64,000 bases of DNA from Oscillospiraceae bacterium (GCA_015066045.1 SVPD01000007.1:1-64000), one strand, 5' to 3'; shown: positions 9,427 through 20,200, counted from the stretch's first letter. Notes: a model not told the origin generated them from the sequence alone. A program made the numbers and translations.

Positions 9427-9629
9427 TGAAAGCAAGTGAAATCAGAAAACTGTCCGCCGCTGAGATGGACGCTAAGCTTGCAGAACTCAAGAAGGAACTT
9501 TTCAATCTTCGTTTCCAGCAGGCAGTTAATCAGCTTGACAACCCCATGAGAATCAACGCTGTTAAGAAGGATATCGCAAGAATCAAAACTGTTCAGCGTG
9601 ATATCGAGCTTCACGGCGCAAATTCTTAA
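9426..9629 (+). CDS. rpmC: 50S ribosomal protein L29
   Basis: The 67-residue helical protein lies near the tunnel exit. It has the usual ELRKLS-like opening ([14 protein letters not shown]) and the [12 protein letters not shown] helix. It starts in the stop codon of rplP. Confidence 0.97.
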   Translation: MKASEIRKLSAAEMDAKLAELKKELFNLRFQQAVNQLDNPMRINAVKKDIARIKTVQRDIELHGANS

Positions 9630-9647
9630 GAAAGGGAGGACTGAATA

Positions 9648-9902
9648 ATGGAAAGAAATCTCAGAAAGACTCAGGTCGGCATCGTATCAAGCGATAAGAT
9701 GGACAAGACAGTAGTTGTTACAATTAAGGATAAGGTTAGACATCCTCTTTACAAGAAGATCGTTAACCGTACCGTAAAGGTAAAGGCACACGACGAAAAG
9801 AATGAGTGCGGCATCGGTGACCGTGTTCTCATTATGGAAACCCGCCCTCTTTCAAAGGATAAGAGATGGCGTGTAGTAGAAATTATCGAAAAAGCCAAAT
9901 AA
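9648..9902 (+). CDS. rpsQ: 30S ribosomal protein S17
   Basis: The 84-residue OB-fold protein is an early 16S rRNA binder. It begins [20 protein letters not shown] and has the HPLYKKI stretch. It follows rpmC by 18 nt with a GGGAGG site. Confidence 0.97.
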   Translation: MERNLRKTQVGIVSSDKMDKTVVVTIKDKVRHPLYKKIVNRTVKVKAHDEKNECGIGDRVLIMETRPLSKDKRWRVVEIIEKAK

Positions 9903-9930
9903 TTGGTGCAGCTAAAGGAGGCCAAACACA

Positions 9931-10299
9931 ATGATTCAGCAGCAGACTTATCTTAAAGTTGCTGATAACACAGGTGCTAAAGAAATTATGTGCATTCGTG
10001 TTCTCGGCGGCACAGGTAGAAGATATGCTAATATCGGTGACGTCATTGTTGCTTCTGTTAAGAAAGCAGCACCCGGCGGCATCGTAAAGAAGGGCGACGT
10101 TGTCAAGGCAGTAGTTGTACGTACTGCCACAGGCGTTCGCCGTGATGACGGCACATACATTCGTTTCGACGAAAATGCAGCAGTTATCATCAAGGAAGAT
10201 AAAAACCCCAAGGGTACCCGTATCTTTGGACCGGTAGCAAGAGAGCTTCGTGATAAGGATTATCTCAAAATTCTCTCACTTGCTCCCGAAGTACTTTAA
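9931..10299 (+). CDS. rplN: 50S ribosomal protein L14
   Basis: The 122-residue protein is exact normal length and forms an intersubunit bridge with 16S rRNA. It begins [18 protein letters not shown] and ends in the FGPVARELR segment, both diagnostic. An AAAGGAGG site precedes the ATG. Confidence 0.98.
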   Translation: MIQQQTYLKVADNTGAKEIMCIRVLGGTGRRYANIGDVIVASVKKAAPGGIVKKGDVVKAVVVRTATGVRRDDGTYIRFDENAAVIIKEDKNPKGTRIFGPVARELRDKDYLKILSLAPEVL

Positions 10300-10311
10300 G
10301 GAGGTGTCACG

Positions 10312-10638
10312 ATGAGTAAGGTTCATGTTAAAACAGGCGACACAGTCGTTGTTATCAACGGTAAAGATCGTGGCGCAAGAGGTAAAGTAATGGCTGTAAG
10401 CCCCGCAGAAGGCAAGGTTATCGTTGAAAAGATTAACGTAGTTAAGAAGCACGTTAAACCTCGCAAGATGGGCGAAGCAGGCGGCATTATCGAGGCAGAG
10501 GCAGCTCTTTACGCTTGTAAGGTTCAGCTCGTTTGCCCCAAATGCGGCAGACCTACCAGAGTAGGCCACGTAATCAACGAAAAAGGCAAGAAAATGCGTG
10601 CTTGCAAGCACAGCGACTGTCTTGCAAAGTTTGAATAA
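10312..10638 (+). CDS. rplX: 50S ribosomal protein L24
   Basis: The 108-residue assembly-starting protein has an N-terminal KOW motif ([18 protein letters not shown]) and the [11 protein letters not shown] segment. The C-terminal third carries four cysteines in a zinc-ribbon-like pattern (CPKC and CKHSDC), as in some bacterial L24 proteins. It follows rplN by 12 nt with AAGGAGG. Confidence 0.97.
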   Translation: MSKVHVKTGDTVVVINGKDRGARGKVMAVSPAEGKVIVEKINVVKKHVKPRKMGEAGGIIEAEAALYACKVQLVCPKCGRPTRVGHVINEKGKKMRACKHSDCLAKFE

Positions 10639-10656
10639 TAAGGGAGGAACATGACA

Positions 10657-11196
10657 ATGGCAAGATTAAAAGAGCTCTATGTCAATGAGGTTGCACCTCA
10701 GATGATGAAAAAGTTCGGTTACAAAAGCGTTATGCAAATCCCTAAGCTTGACAAGGTTGTTATCAACGTAGCTTGCGGTGAAGCAATTGCGAACTCAAAG
10801 GTTCTCGACGCAGTAGTTTCCGACCTCAGACAGATCACAGGTCAGCAGCCCGTTCTTTGCAAGGCGAAGAAATCAGTTGCTAACTTCAAACTCCGTGAAG
10901 GTATGGTTATCGGTGCCAAGGTTACACTCAGAGGCGAAAAGATGTATGAATTCATCGACAGATTCTTCAATCTCGCTCTCCCCAGAGTTCGTGACTTCAG
11001 AGGTATCAACCCCAACGCCTTCGACGGCAGAGGTAACTACTCAGTAGGTATCAAGGAACAGCTTATTTTCCCTGAAATCGACTACGATAAGATCGACAAG
11101 GTTCGTGGTATGGACATCTGCTTCGTAACCACAGCCACAAACGACGAAGAAGCAAGAGAGCTCCTCACACTTATGGGCGCTCCCTTCGAGAAATAA
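10657..11196 (+). CDS. rplE: 50S ribosomal protein L5
   Basis: The 179-residue protein binds 5S rRNA in the central protuberance. It begins MARLKELY; the ATG at 10657 has the GGGAGGA site 8 nt upstream, while an in-frame ATG at 10651 would be only 2 nt away. The core [15 protein letters not shown] and RDFRGI segments are typical. Confidence 0.97.
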   Translation: MARLKELYVNEVAPQMMKKFGYKSVMQIPKLDKVVINVACGEAIANSKVLDAVVSDLRQITGQQPVLCKAKKSVANFKLREGMVIGAKVTLRGEKMYEFIDRFFNLALPRVRDFRGINPNAFDGRGNYSVGIKEQLIFPEIDYDKIDKVRGMDICFVTTATNDEEARELLTLMGAPFEK

Positions 11197-11214
11197 TTAA
11201 GGAGGTAAGTTAAA

Positions 11215-11400
11215 ATGGCAAAGACTTCTATGAAAGTTAAACAGCAGAGAACAGCTAAGTACTCTACCAGAGCATACAACAGATGCAAAATCTGCGGCAG
11301 ACCTCACGCTTATCTCCGCAAATACGGTATTTGCCGTATCTGCTTCAGAGAATTAGCACACGCAGGTCAGATCCCCGGCGTTAAGAAAGCAAGCTGGTAA
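11215..11400 (+). CDS. rpsN: 30S ribosomal protein S14, type Z (zinc-binding)
   Basis: The 61-residue short form carries the zinc knuckle C24-x2-C27 and C40-x2-C43, which marks it as the zinc-dependent S14 type found in Firmicutes. It ends [11 protein letters not shown], the common C-terminus. A zinc-free paralogue, if present, would be elsewhere. Confidence 0.98.
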   Translation: MAKTSMKVKQQRTAKYSTRAYNRCKICGRPHAYLRKYGICRICFRELAHAGQIPGVKKASW

Positions 11401-11432
11401 GCAATTGCAAATTTTAAGGAGGTAAAGGAATA

Positions 11433-11831
11433 ATGCAAGTAACAGACGCTATCGCTGATATGCTTACAAGAATTCGTAATGCTAACTCAGCAAAACACGA
11501 TTCAGTTAAGATTCCTGCATCCAACATGAAGAAGGCAATTGCTCAGATTCTTGTTGATGAAGGTTATATCAAAGGCTTCACCGTAGAAGAAGACGGTAAG
11601 CAGGGTATTATGGAAGTACAGTTAAAGTACGGCCCCAATAAGTCACAGGTTATCACAGGTCTCAGAAGAGTATCTAAACCCGGCTTAAGAATTTACACAA
11701 ACTGCGAAGACATGCCTAAGGTTATGAAAGGTCTCGGTATCGCTATCCTTTCCACACCTAAGGGTGTTATGACAGACAAGGACGCTCGTAAAGCCAACGT
11801 AGGCGGCGAAGTTCTTGCATTCGTTTGGTAA
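11433..11831 (+). CDS. rpsH: 30S ribosomal protein S8
   Basis: The 132-residue protein binds the central domain of 16S rRNA. It begins [17 protein letters not shown] and ends with the GGEVLAFVW motif. In E. coli S8 regulates the spc genes; no such site is evident here. Confidence 0.98.
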   Translation: MQVTDAIADMLTRIRNANSAKHDSVKIPASNMKKAIAQILVDEGYIKGFTVEEDGKQGIMEVQLKYGPNKSQVITGLRRVSKPGLRIYTNCEDMPKVMKGLGIAILSTPKGVMTDKDARKANVGGEVLAFVW

Positions 11832-11843
11832 GGAGGTGCTGAT

Positions 11844-12386
11844 ATGTCAAGAATAGGTAGAGCTCCCATCACAGTTCCTGCAGGAGTAGAAGTAAAAATT
11901 GACGGCAGCACAGTTACAGCTAAGGGCCCCAAGGGCACACTTACCAAAACTATGCACAGCAATATGTCAATCGCTATGGAAGGTAACGTAATCACTGTTA
12001 CCCGCCCCAATGACAACAAAGAAAACAGATCACTTCACGGTCTTACCCGTACACTCATCGCTAACATGGTAGAGGGTGTAGCAAACGGTTACAAAAAGGA
12101 ACTTGAAATCAACGGTATCGGTTACCGTGCTGAGAAAAAGGGCAAGGATCTCGTAATGAAAATCGGTTACTCACATGACGTTATCATGACTGAGCCCGAA
12201 GGCGTTACAGTCGAAGTTCCCTCTCCCAACAAGCTCATCGTAACAGGTGCCGACAAAGCAGCCGTTGGTCAGTTCGCAGCAGAAATTCGTGAAAAGAGAC
12301 TTCCCGAACCTTACAAGGGCAAGGGTATCAAGTATGTTGACGAATACATCCGCCGCAAAGAAGGTAAAGCCGGTAAGGGTAAATAA
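11844..12386 (+). CDS. rplF: 50S ribosomal protein L6
   Basis: The 180-residue protein has two related domains and sits near the sarcin-ricin loop. Start [15 protein letters not shown] and the C-terminal [11 protein letters not shown] are diagnostic. An AAGGAGGT site precedes the ATG. Confidence 0.98.
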   Translation: MSRIGRAPITVPAGVEVKIDGSTVTAKGPKGTLTKTMHSNMSIAMEGNVITVTRPNDNKENRSLHGLTRTLIANMVEGVANGYKKELEINGIGYRAEKKGKDLVMKIGYSHDVIMTEPEGVTVEVPSPNKLIVTGADKAAVGQFAAEIREKRLPEPYKGKGIKYVDEYIRRKEGKAGKGK

Positions 12387-12410
12387 GATTGGTAAAGGAG
12401 TGACAATTCA

Positions 12411-12770
12411 ATGGTCAGAAGACAAGACAGTAATAAAGCAAGACAGAAGAGACAGAAGAGAGTACGTGCTAAAATCAGCGGTACTGCTGCATGTCCCCGT
12501 CTTAATGTTTACCGTTCACTCAGCCACATCTACGCTCAGTTAATCGACGATGTAAACGGTGTTACACTTGCATCAGCATCGACTGTAGAGAAGGAATTTA
12601 CAGAGTACGGCGGTAACAAGGAAGCTGCTCACAAGGTGGGCGAAACATTAGCAAAGCGCGCTATCGAAAAGGGCATTGAAGAATGCGTATTCGACAGAGG
12701 CGGTTATATCTATCACGGTCGTGTACAAGAGCTTGCAGAAGGCGCTCGTGCCGGCGGCCTGAAGTTCTAA
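12411..12770 (+). CDS. rplR: 50S ribosomal protein L18
   Basis: The 119-residue 5S rRNA binder has an Arg/Lys-rich N-terminus, the [14 protein letters not shown] segment and the [12 protein letters not shown] end. It follows rplF by 24 nt with an AAAGGAG site. Confidence 0.97.
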   Translation: MVRRQDSNKARQKRQKRVRAKISGTAACPRLNVYRSLSHIYAQLIDDVNGVTLASASTVEKEFTEYGGNKEAAHKVGETLAKRAIEKGIEECVFDRGGYIYHGRVQELAEGARAGGLKF

Positions 12771-12788
12771 GCAAGGAGGAAATTAATT

Positions 12789-13289
12789 ATGACTAAAATT
12801 GACGCATCAGCTTATGAACTTACAGAACGTGTTGTAGCCATCAACCGTGTATCAAAGACTGTTAAGGGTGGTAGAATCTTCAAGTTCGCAGCTCTTGTAG
12901 TAGTTGGTGACGGTAATGGCATCATCGGATTCGGTCTTGGTAAATCAGGTGAAGTTCCTGACGCTATCCGTAAGGGTATCGACGACGCTAAGAAGAATCT
13001 TATCAAGGTTTCTCTTAAGGGTACCACAATTCCCCACGAGATTATCGGTAAGTTCGGTGCAGGCGTAGTTCTTCTTAAGCCTGCTGCTCCCGGTACCGGT
13101 GTTATCGCCGGCGGCCCTGTACGTGCCGTTGTTGAAACAGTAGGTATCAAGGATATTCGTACAAAGGCTCTTCGTTCAAACAACCCCTGCAACGTAGTAA
13201 GAGCTACCATCGACGGTCTTTCAAAGCTTCGCAACGTAGAAGAAGTTGCTGAAGTTCGCGGCAAGACTGCAAAAGAAATCTTAGGTTAA
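12789..13289 (+). CDS. rpsE: 30S ribosomal protein S5
   Basis: The 166-residue protein has the double-stranded RNA-binding-like N-domain ([17 protein letters not shown]) and the C-terminal [15 protein letters not shown] segment. S5 influences decoding accuracy. It starts at ATG 12789 after AAGGAGG. Confidence 0.98.
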   Translation: MTKIDASAYELTERVVAINRVSKTVKGGRIFKFAALVVVGDGNGIIGFGLGKSGEVPDAIRKGIDDAKKNLIKVSLKGTTIPHEIIGKFGAGVVLLKPAAPGTGVIAGGPVRAVVETVGIKDIRTKALRSNNPCNVVRATIDGLSKLRNVEEVAEVRGKTAKEILG

Positions 13290-13303
13290 GGAGGACTTCA
13301 GAA

Positions 13304-13483
13304 ATGGCAGACATTAAGATTACTCTCAAAAGAAGCCTCATCGGTTGCAAAAAAGATCAGATTGCAACAGTTAAGTCTCTTGGCCTCAAGAAAATCGGGG
13401 ATGTAACGGTTCAGCCCGACAATCCTCAGACTCAGGGTAAGGTGAAGAAAATCGCACACCTTATCGAGACCACCGAAGCTTAA
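13304..13483 (+). CDS. rpmD: 50S ribosomal protein L30
   Basis: A short gene of 59 codons fits exactly between rpsE and rplO. The product begins [19 protein letters not shown], has the LGLKKIG segment and is usual length for L30. The ATG at 13304 follows AAGGAGG (13288-13294). This gene is conserved between S5 and L15 in bacteria. Confidence 0.96.
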   Translation: MADIKITLKRSLIGCKKDQIATVKSLGLKKIGDVTVQPDNPQTQGKVKKIAHLIETTEA

Positions 13484-13501
13484 TAGAGGAGGTGCGCTAA
13501 T

Positions 13502-13945
13502 ATGAAATTACATGAACTTTCACCTGCTACAGGTTCAACCAAAGAACGCAAACGTGTCGGTCGTGGTCCTGCTTCCGGTCAGGGTAAAACCGCCGGTAAA
13601 GGTCACAAAGGCCAGAAGGCTCGTGCCGGCAGAGGCATGCGCCCCGGCTTTGAAGGCGGTCAGATGCCCCTTCAGAGACGTGTACCTAAGAGAGGTTTCG
13701 TAAACATCTTCGGTACAGAGATGGCAATTGTAAATCTCGCTGCTCTCGAAAAGGCTTATGCCGCAGGCGAGACAGTAACAGTTGACTCACTCATCGAAAA
13801 GGGCCTTGTCAAGAAGGTGCTTGACGGTGTCAAGGTGCTTGGCCACGGTGAGCTTACCAAAGCACTTACAGTTCAGGCTAACGCTTTCAGCGAATCTGCA
13901 AAGCAGAAGATTGAGGCAGCGGGCGGAAAGACCGAGGTGATCTGA
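13502..13945 (+). CDS. rplO: 50S ribosomal protein L15
   Basis: The 147-residue late-assembly protein begins [22 protein letters not shown] and has the Gly/Arg/Lys-rich extension (residues 15-60) that threads into 23S rRNA. It ends one base before secY. Confidence 0.97.
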   Translation: MKLHELSPATGSTKERKRVGRGPASGQGKTAGKGHKGQKARAGRGMRPGFEGGQMPLQRRVPKRGFVNIFGTEMAIVNLAALEKAYAAGETVTVDSLIEKGLVKKVLDGVKVLGHGELTKALTVQANAFSESAKQKIEAAGGKTEVI

Positions 13946-13946
13946 T

Positions 13947-15263
13947 ATGATTAGTACTTTCATAAATGCTTGGAAGGTAGCAGAGCTTCGTAAGAAGATG
14001 CTCTTTACAGCACTTATAGTATTGATTTTCAGAATCGGTGCCGCTATTCCGGTTCCCTTCACAAACATCGCAGGCAGCGGTATTGTTGATCCTAACGGTG
14101 AAACCTTTATGAACTATCTGAGCATGATGACAGGTGATGCTTTCACCTACGGTACGATTTTCGCACTGTCAATCACCCCCTACATCAATAGCTCGATTAT
14201 CATTCAGCTTCTTTCAGTTGCAATTCCTGCCCTTGAGAAACTCTCAAAGGAAGGCGAAGAAGGAAGAAAGAAGATTGCAACAATCACAAGATATGTAACT
14301 ATCGCACTTGCTCTTTTACAGAGTACCGCATACTTCATTTACCTCAGAGCTCAGGACTATCTCGTAACCGATGCAAACGGTGTTCAGTTCACAGGCTTTG
14401 CAGCAGTTCTTCAGGGCTTAGTAATTATTCTTTGCCTTACTGCAGGTTCCGCATTCGTTATGTGGCTCGGCGAACAGGTTAACGAAAAGGGTATCGGTAA
14501 CGGTATCTCCATCATCCTTTTCGCAGGTATAGTTTCCAGAATTCCCACCCTCATCACTATGCTCTACTACGATATCATCAAGGGCGGCGCTTATTATGCA
14601 CTCGTTCCCATCGTTGTAATCTGCCTTCTTGCTATGATTGCATTTATCGTATGGATGGATAATGCTGAAAGAAGAATTCCCGTACAGTATGCAAAGAGAG
14701 TTGTAGGCCGTAAGATGTACGGCGGTCAGAGCACTCATATTCCCATGAAGGTCAATATGTCCGGTGTTCTTCCCGTTATCTTCGCTTCCTCAATCCTTTC
14801 TCTTCCTCCCACAGTTGAAATGTTCCTGAGCGAGGATAAGGTTGAGAAGTTCGCAGGCTTCTTCAGTCTCTTTAAAACAAGCCACTGGTTCTATTCGATT
14901 CTCTATTTCTTCCTCATTCTCTTCTTTGCTTACTTCTATGCAAGCATCCAGTACAATCCGGTTGAAATGGCTAACAACATCAGAAAGAACAGCGGTATGA
15001 TTCCCGGCCTTCGTCCGGGCAAGCCCACATCCGATTACATTAAAAAGATTTTAGGCAGAATTACTCTTCTCGGTGCATTACTCCTTTCAGTAGTTGCTCT
15101 TTTCCCGAACATCGTAACTCTGTTTACAAATCTTATCGGTTCCCCCATGACACTTTCTCTGGGCGGTACCTCACTTATCATCGTTGTCGGTGTTGCTCTC
15201 GAAACTGTTAAGCAGCTCGAAAGCCAGATGATGATGAGACACTACAAAGGCTTCCTTGACTAA
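13947..15263 (+). CDS. secY: Sec translocon subunit SecY
   Basis: The 438-residue protein forms the protein-conducting channel of the cytoplasmic membrane with SecE and SecG. Ten membrane segments are visible; the plug region follows segment 1 (VPFTNIAGSGI) and the cytoplasmic loop before the end has the NIRKNSGMIPGLRPG motif. It is separated from rplO by one base, so it is translated with the ribosomal genes. Confidence 0.98.
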   Translation: MISTFINAWKVAELRKKMLFTALIVLIFRIGAAIPVPFTNIAGSGIVDPNGETFMNYLSMMTGDAFTYGTIFALSITPYINSSIIIQLLSVAIPALEKLSKEGEEGRKKIATITRYVTIALALLQSTAYFIYLRAQDYLVTDANGVQFTGFAAVLQGLVIILCLTAGSAFVMWLGEQVNEKGIGNGISIILFAGIVSRIPTLITMLYYDIIKGGAYYALVPIVVICLLAMIAFIVWMDNAERRIPVQYAKRVVGRKMYGGQSTHIPMKVNMSGVLPVIFASSILSLPPTVEMFLSEDKVEKFAGFFSLFKTSHWFYSILYFFLILFFAYFYASIQYNPVEMANNIRKNSGMIPGLRPGKPTSDYIKKILGRITLLGALLLSVVALFPNIVTLFTNLIGSPMTLSLGGTSLIIVVGVALETVKQLESQMMMRHYKGFLD

Positions 15264-15284
15264 TTAAAAAGGAGAGATAACATC

Positions 15285-15917
15285 ATGAAGTTAATTCTTT
15301 TAGGTGCACCGGGTGCAGGTAAGGGTACACAGGCAGAGTTCATCTGCGGTAAGCTTTCCATCCCGACCATCTCTACAGGTAACATTATCCGTGCCGCTCT
15401 TAAGGCAGGCACAGAAATGGGACTTAAAGCCAAGGAATTCATAGATAACGGTCAGCTTGTTCCCGATGATGTTGTAATCGGCATCATCAAGGAACGCCTG
15501 AGCGAGGATGACTGTAAAAACGGCTTCATCCTTGACGGCTTCCCCAGAACAATTCCTCAGGCCGAGGCTCTCGATGAAATGGGCATCGAAATCGATAAGG
15601 TTATCGACATCGAGGTTCCCGACGAGAAAATCGTGGCAAGAATGTCCGGCAGACGTGTTTGTCCCAAATGCGGTAACTCATATCACCTCATTTACAAAAA
15701 GCCTGCCAAGGAAAACACCTGCGATGCCTGCGGTGAGGAGCTCGTTTTAAGAAAAGATGACCACCCTGACACGGTTAAGGAAAGACTCGAGGTTTACCAC
15801 AGTCAGACCGAGCCGCTGAAGGATTTCTATGGAAAGAAGAACAAACTTTTCATAGTTGAAGGACAGGAAGAAGTGGCTGACACTTCTGCACTTGTTCTCA
15901 AAGCTTTGGAGGAATAA
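15285..15917 (+). CDS. adk: adenylate kinase (zinc LID type)
   Basis: The 210-residue enzyme catalyses ATP + AMP to 2 ADP. The P-loop GAPGAGKGT (residues 7-15) and the DGFPRT motif are present. The LID domain has four cysteines (CPKC and CDAC), so it is the zinc-bound form typical of Gram-positive bacteria. It follows secY by 21 nt with an AGGAGAG site and lies 2 nt before map. Confidence 0.98.
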   Translation: MKLILLGAPGAGKGTQAEFICGKLSIPTISTGNIIRAALKAGTEMGLKAKEFIDNGQLVPDDVVIGIIKERLSEDDCKNGFILDGFPRTIPQAEALDEMGIEIDKVIDIEVPDEKIVARMSGRRVCPKCGNSYHLIYKKPAKENTCDACGEELVLRKDDHPDTVKERLEVYHSQTEPLKDFYGKKNKLFIVEGQEEVADTSALVLKALEE

Positions 15918-15919
15918 GC

Positions 15920-16669
15920 ATGATAGTGCTCAAAACCAGCCGTGAGCTCGCCCTTATGAAAGAGGCTTGCAGAATTTCGGCAGGAGCACTCAGAGTGGCC
16001 GGTGAGGCAGTCAGACCGGGTATCAGTACCAAGGAGATTGACAGAATAGCCTACGACTACATCATAAGTCAGGGTGCAGAGCCTAACTTCCTGCATCTCT
16101 ACGGCTTTCCGGCTACTGCGTGCATTTCCATAAATGATGAGGTCATTCATGGAATACCGAGCGAAAAGCGCATCCTGAAGGACGGAGACATCGTTTCCAT
16201 CGATTTAGGTGCGAAGATAAACGGCTATAACGGCGACAATGCTGCTACTTTTGCCTGCGGAAACGTAAGTGAAGAGGCAAAGCGGCTGATGGATACAACG
16301 AGAGAGAGTCTCTATGAGGCTATCAAGTTCGCTGTACCCGGCGGCAGACTCGGCGATATATGCCACGCCGTTCAGGCTTACTGCGAGGAACGGGGATACG
16401 GTGTAGTCCGTGAATACACGGGACACGGTATCGGCAAGGCATTACATGAAGATCCCAGTGTGCCGAACTACGGCACAGCCGGCCGAGGCGTACGCCTGTT
16501 ACCGGGCATGACAATCGCTATTGAGCCGATGATTAACCAAGGAACTGCAAGAGTCAAAGTCCTTCCCGACGGTTGGACTGTAAAAACCCTTGACTCAAAG
16601 CTGTCCGCCCATTTTGAACACACGGTGGCTATCACAAAGGACGGTCCCGTAATTCTTACCAAAGAATAA
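15920..16669 (+). CDS. map: methionine aminopeptidase, type I
   Basis: The 249-residue enzyme removes the initiator Met from nascent proteins. It lacks an N-terminal zinc finger, as in bacterial type Ia. The pita-bread fold metal ligands are visible in SIDLGAKINGYNGDNA, EYTGHGIGKALHE and the final FEHTVAI segment. It begins 2 nt after adk. Confidence 0.97.
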   Translation: MIVLKTSRELALMKEACRISAGALRVAGEAVRPGISTKEIDRIAYDYIISQGAEPNFLHLYGFPATACISINDEVIHGIPSEKRILKDGDIVSIDLGAKINGYNGDNAATFACGNVSEEAKRLMDTTRESLYEAIKFAVPGGRLGDICHAVQAYCEERGYGVVREYTGHGIGKALHEDPSVPNYGTAGRGVRLLPGMTIAIEPMINQGTARVKVLPDGWTVKTLDSKLSAHFEHTVAITKDGPVILTKE

Positions 16670-16678
16670 GAGGTCATT

Positions 16679-16927
16679 ATGGATTTTAAAGAAGGACAGG
16701 TAGTTCTTTCACTCAGAGGCCACGATAAAGGTGAGCTCTTTGCAGTGAAGGATATTGCAAACAGGAAAGTTCTTATCTGTGACGGAAAAAGCCGTAAGCT
16801 GGAAAGGCCCAAGGCAAAAAATGTTAAACACGTTGCTTTAACGGATGTCACACTTGACGGGGACTCAATGGCAACAAATCGTAAGCTTAGAAAAACACTG
16901 AACAAAATAGCGAACCCAGGGGGGTAA
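16679..16927 (+). CDS. KOW-domain RNA-binding protein (L14e/L27e-like)
   Basis: The 82-residue basic protein begins with a KOW-like segment (about residues 1-30; [18 protein letters not shown]) and has a Lys/Arg-rich tail. Small KOW proteins at this place between map and infA are common in Clostridia and are annotated as L14e-like, but their role is not well known; ribosome association is a fair inference. The ribosome binding site is weak (GAGGT) and the gene is packed tightly between its neighbours (9 and 4 nt). Confidence 0.85.
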   Translation: MDFKEGQVVLSLRGHDKGELFAVKDIANRKVLICDGKSRKLERPKAKNVKHVALTDVTLDGDSMATNRKLRKTLNKIANPGG

Positions 16928-16931
16928 GGTT

Positions 16932-17150
16932 ATGTCAAAACAGGATATGATTGAAATCGAAGGTACTGTTGTGGAGGCTCTTCCCAACGCAACATTCCAG
17001 GTAGAACTCGAAAACGGTCATAAAATTTTAGCACATATCTCCGGTAAGCTCAGAATGAACTATATTCGTATTCTTCCCGGCGATAAGGTTACAGTCGAAA
17101 TGTCTCCATACGACTTAACCCGCGGACGTATAACATGGAGAAGCAAATAA
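16932..17150 (+). CDS. infA: translation initiation factor IF-1
   Basis: The 72-residue OB-fold protein is exact normal length and binds the 30S A site during initiation. It has the [18 protein letters not shown] start and the [14 protein letters not shown] segment ([13 protein letters not shown]). It lies 4 nt after the KOW gene. Confidence 0.98.
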   Translation: MSKQDMIEIEGTVVEALPNATFQVELENGHKILAHISGKLRMNYIRILPGDKVTVEMSPYDLTRGRITWRSK

Positions 17151-17184
17151 ACCTGACATTTTTGAATTTAAAGGAGGCAATCCT

Positions 17185-17298
17185 ATGAAAGTCAGACCTT
17201 CTGTAAAGAAAATATGTGAAAAGTGCAAGGTAATCAAGCGTAACGGCAAAATTATGGTTATCTGCGAAAATCCCAAACACAAACAGCGTCAAGGCTGA
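17185..17298 (+). CDS. rpmJ: 50S ribosomal protein L36
   Basis: A 37-codon gene not covered by longer reading frames. The product begins [15 protein letters not shown] and has the zinc ligands C11, C14, C27 and H32, so it is the zinc-bound form. The ATG at 17185 follows AAAGGAGG. Its position between infA and rpsM is the standard one. Confidence 0.97.
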   Translation: MKVRPSVKKICEKCKVIKRNGKIMVICENPKHKQRQG

Positions 17299-17331
17299 TT
17301 GACGTAATAATTTAGGAGGTGCAACTGAAAC

Positions 17332-17700
17332 ATGGCTCGTATTTCAGGTGTTGACCTGCCCAGAGATAAGAGAGTAGAAATTGCTCTTACTTATATCTAC
17401 GGCATTGGTCGTAAAACTGCTTGCGACATCGTCGCAGCTACAGGTATTAATCCCGATACAAGAGTTAAGGATCTTACCGAAGACGACGTTTCAAAACTTC
17501 GTGAGTACATTGACCACAACGTAAAGGTTGAAGGTGACCTCAGAAGAGAAACAGCATTTGATATCAAAAGACTTATTGAAATTGGTTGCTATCGTGGCAT
17601 CCGCCACAGAAAGGGCCTTCCCGTAAGAGGTCAGCGTTCAAAGACTAACGCTCGTACCCGTAAAGGTCCCAAGAAGACCATCGCAAATAAGAAAAAGTAA
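17332..17700 (+). CDS. rpsM: 30S ribosomal protein S13
   Basis: The 122-residue protein contacts the P-site tRNA and L5. It begins [26 protein letters not shown] and ends in a basic tail ([15 protein letters not shown]). AGGAGGT precedes the ATG. Confidence 0.98.
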   Translation: MARISGVDLPRDKRVEIALTYIYGIGRKTACDIVAATGINPDTRVKDLTEDDVSKLREYIDHNVKVEGDLRRETAFDIKRLIEIGCYRGIRHRKGLPVRGQRSKTNARTRKGPKKTIANKKK

Positions 17701-17718
17701 TCTTAGGAGGATAAATTT

Positions 17719-18120
17719 ATGGCAAAGGTTGCAAAGAAAGCTACCAACGTTCGCCGTCGCCGTGACAAAAAGAACATTGACCGCGGTGCGGCCCATATTC
17801 AATCCACCTTCAACAACACAATCGTTACCATCACTGACTTACAGGGTAACGCAGTGTCATGGGCAAGTGCCGGTGAAATGGGCTTCAGAGGCTCAAGAAA
17901 ATCCACACCGTTTGCTGCACAGACAGCAGCTGAAACTGCTGCTAAGGCTGCAATCGAACACGGCATGAAGACCGTTGAAGTATATGTTAAGGGACCCGGT
18001 GCAGGTCGTGAAGCTGCAATCAGAGCTTTACAGACAGCAGGTCTCGATGTAACAATGATCAAAGACGTTACACCGATTCCCCACAACGGCTGCCGTCCCC
18101 CGAAAAGAAGACGTGTATAA
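17719..18120 (+). CDS. rpsK: 30S ribosomal protein S11
   Basis: The 133-residue platform protein has the [15 protein letters not shown] segment and the C-terminal [13 protein letters not shown], both diagnostic. It follows rpsM by 18 nt. Confidence 0.98.
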   Translation: MAKVAKKATNVRRRRDKKNIDRGAAHIQSTFNNTIVTITDLQGNAVSWASAGEMGFRGSRKSTPFAAQTAAETAAKAAIEHGMKTVEVYVKGPGAGREAAIRALQTAGLDVTMIKDVTPIPHNGCRPPKRRRV

Positions 18121-18135
18121 CGGAGGTACAAACGT

Positions 18136-18762
18136 ATGGCAAGATATACAGGTGCGGTATGTAAGATGTGCCGCCGTGAGGGTAAGAAGCTCTTTTTAAA
18201 GGGTGACAGATGCTACACTGGCAAATGTGCTTTTGAGCGTCGCTCTTATGCTCCCGGTCAGCACGGTCAGAACCGTAAAAAGAATTCTGAATATGGTCTC
18301 CAGCTTCGTGCTAAGCAGCAGGCCAGACGTTACTACGGCATTCAGGAAGGTCAGTTCCATAAGTACTTCATTATGGCTGAAAAGAAAACCGGCGTTACCG
18401 GTGACAACCTTCTCAGAATCTGCGAAAGCCGTCTTGATAACGTAGTATACACACTTGGCTGGGCTTCTTCACGTGCTGAAGCAAGACAGCTCGTTACACA
18501 TGCACACTTCACCGTAAACGGCAAAAAGGTTGATATTCCTTCATACCTTCTTAAAGCAGGTGACGTAGTTGCTATCAAAGCAAAGAGCCGTGAAAGCGTT
18601 AAGATCAAGGCTGTTCTTGAAGCAAACGCATCAAGACCTGTTCCCACATGGCTCGACCTTAACCGTGAAAATTGCGAAGCTAAGATCGTAAATCTTCCCG
18701 AGCGTGAGCAGATCAGCACACCCGTCGAAGAGCATCTTATCGTCGAATTCTATTCTAAGTAA
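18136..18762 (+). CDS. rpsD: 30S ribosomal protein S4 (zinc form)
   Basis: The 208-residue protein has an N-terminal zinc finger (C9, C12, C26, C31) and an S4 RNA-binding domain around residues 95-160. S4 starts 16S rRNA assembly and in many bacteria represses the alpha operon; here the gap to rpoA is 52 nt and no obvious pseudoknot was resolved. It follows rpsK by 15 nt. Confidence 0.98.
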   Translation: MARYTGAVCKMCRREGKKLFLKGDRCYTGKCAFERRSYAPGQHGQNRKKNSEYGLQLRAKQQARRYYGIQEGQFHKYFIMAEKKTGVTGDNLLRICESRLDNVVYTLGWASSRAEARQLVTHAHFTVNGKKVDIPSYLLKAGDVVAIKAKSRESVKIKAVLEANASRPVPTWLDLNRENCEAKIVNLPEREQISTPVEEHLIVEFYSK

Positions 18763-18814
18763 TAGACGGTTATTAGCGTAAAACACATCCACAAATAAGT
18801 AAGGAGGGTTTTGC

Positions 18815-19765
18815 ATGATAGGCATTGAAAAGCCCAGAATCGAAACTGCAGAATTAGCAGCTGACGGTACCTACGGTAAAATCGTGGTAGAACCGTTGGA
18901 GCGTGGCTACGGTGTTACTCTCGGTAACAGTTTAAGAAGAATTCTTCTTTCATCACTTCCCGGCTACGCAATCACCAGTGTAAAAATTGACGGCGTTCTT
19001 CATGAGTTCTCCACCATTCCCGGTGTGAGAGAGGATGTAACAGAAATCATCCTTAACCTTAAGAATGTTATCCTCAAAATTCACGGTGACGGACCCAAAA
19101 CAGTGTATATTGATGCGAGCGGCGAAGGCGAAGTTTTAGCCGGCGACATCAAGTGCGATTCAGAAGTAGAAATCATTAATCCTGATTTCCACATCTGCAC
19201 TCTTGATAAGGACGCACATATCAATATGGAACTTACTGTAAACAAGGGACGTGGATATGTATCTGCTGAGCAGAACAAAAAGCTTATGCAGCCCGTAATC
19301 GGCGTAATCGCTATTGACTCGATTTACACACCGATTCTTAAGGCTAACTATACAATTGACGACATTCGTGTCGGTCAGGAAATTGGCTTTGACAAGCTCA
19401 CACTTGAAGTTTGGACCAACGGTACAATTTCAGCTGTTGAGGCTGTTTCACTCGGTGCCAAGTTTCTCAACGAACATCTCGCTTTGTTCGGTGACCTCTC
19501 AGGTGAAGCTTATGATACTGAGATTATGGTTGACAAAGATGAAGATGCTAACCAGAAAATCCTCGAGATGACTATTGAGGAACTTGACTTGTCAGTACGC
19601 TCATTCAACTGTCTGAAGCGTGCAGGCATCAACACAGTGGAAGATTTAACAAACAAGACAGAGGAAGATATGATGAAGGTTCGTAACCTCGGCAAGAAAT
19701 CTCTCGACGAAGTTATCAAAAAGCTTCATTCCTTCGGTCTTGACCTTCGCAGTGAAGACGACTAA
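18815..19765 (+). CDS. rpoA: RNA polymerase alpha subunit
   Basis: The 316-residue protein has the N-terminal assembly domain ([22 protein letters not shown]) and a C-terminal helix-hairpin-helix domain that binds UP elements and regulators (about residues 245-310). It starts at ATG after AAGGAGGG, 52 nt after rpsD. Confidence 0.98.
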   Translation: MIGIEKPRIETAELAADGTYGKIVVEPLERGYGVTLGNSLRRILLSSLPGYAITSVKIDGVLHEFSTIPGVREDVTEIILNLKNVILKIHGDGPKTVYIDASGEGEVLAGDIKCDSEVEIINPDFHICTLDKDAHINMELTVNKGRGYVSAEQNKKLMQPVIGVIAIDSIYTPILKANYTIDDIRVGQEIGFDKLTLEVWTNGTISAVEAVSLGAKFLNEHLALFGDLSGEAYDTEIMVDKDEDANQKILEMTIEELDLSVRSFNCLKRAGINTVEDLTNKTEEDMMKVRNLGKKSLDEVIKKLHSFGLDLRSEDD

Positions 19766-19805
19766 GAAACAAATATTCTACACAACGGTAAAGGAGTGAT
19801 TTATA

Positions 19806-20147
19806 ATGGCAGGTACCAGAAAACTTGGCAGACCTACTGATCACAGAAACGCTATGCTCAGAGGTATGGTAACATATCTTTTAGAAAAAGGTAGCATTGA
19901 AACCACCGTTACAAGGGCAAAGGAAGTACGCGCTATGACTGAGAAGATGATTACTCTCGGTAAAGAAGCTACTCTTCACAATAAGCGTCAGGCTCTCGCA
20001 TACATCACAAAGGAAGATGTAGTTAAGAAGCTTTTCGACGAAATCGGCCCCAAGTACAAGGAAGTAAACGGCGGTTATTGCCGTATTATTAAGACAGGTC
20101 CCCGTCGTGGTGATGCTGCAGAAATGTGCATTATTGAACTTGTTTGA
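19806..20147 (+). CDS. rplQ: 50S ribosomal protein L17
   Basis: The 113-residue protein begins [20 protein letters not shown] and ends [12 protein letters not shown], both typical of L17. It is the last gene of the operon and is followed by a terminator. Confidence 0.98.
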   Translation: MAGTRKLGRPTDHRNAMLRGMVTYLLEKGSIETTVTRAKEVRAMTEKMITLGKEATLHNKRQALAYITKEDVVKKLFDEIGPKYKEVNGGYCRIIKTGPRRGDAAEMCIIELV

Positions 20148-20164
20148 TAGTACAAAATAATAAG

Positions 20165-20200
20165 AAAAAGGGTTATCTTTACGGATGGCCCTTTTTATTT
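20165..20200 (+). terminator. terminator of the S10-spc-alpha operon
   Basis: AAAAAGGG (20165-20172) pairs with CCCTTTTT (20189-20196), with an inner ATC/GAT pair, and T-rich sequence follows. It ends the series that starts at rpsJ. Confidence 0.7.

Noticed and set aside
12247..12543. Frame overlapping the rplF-rplR junction
   Set aside because: It overlaps two certain ribosomal genes in another frame.
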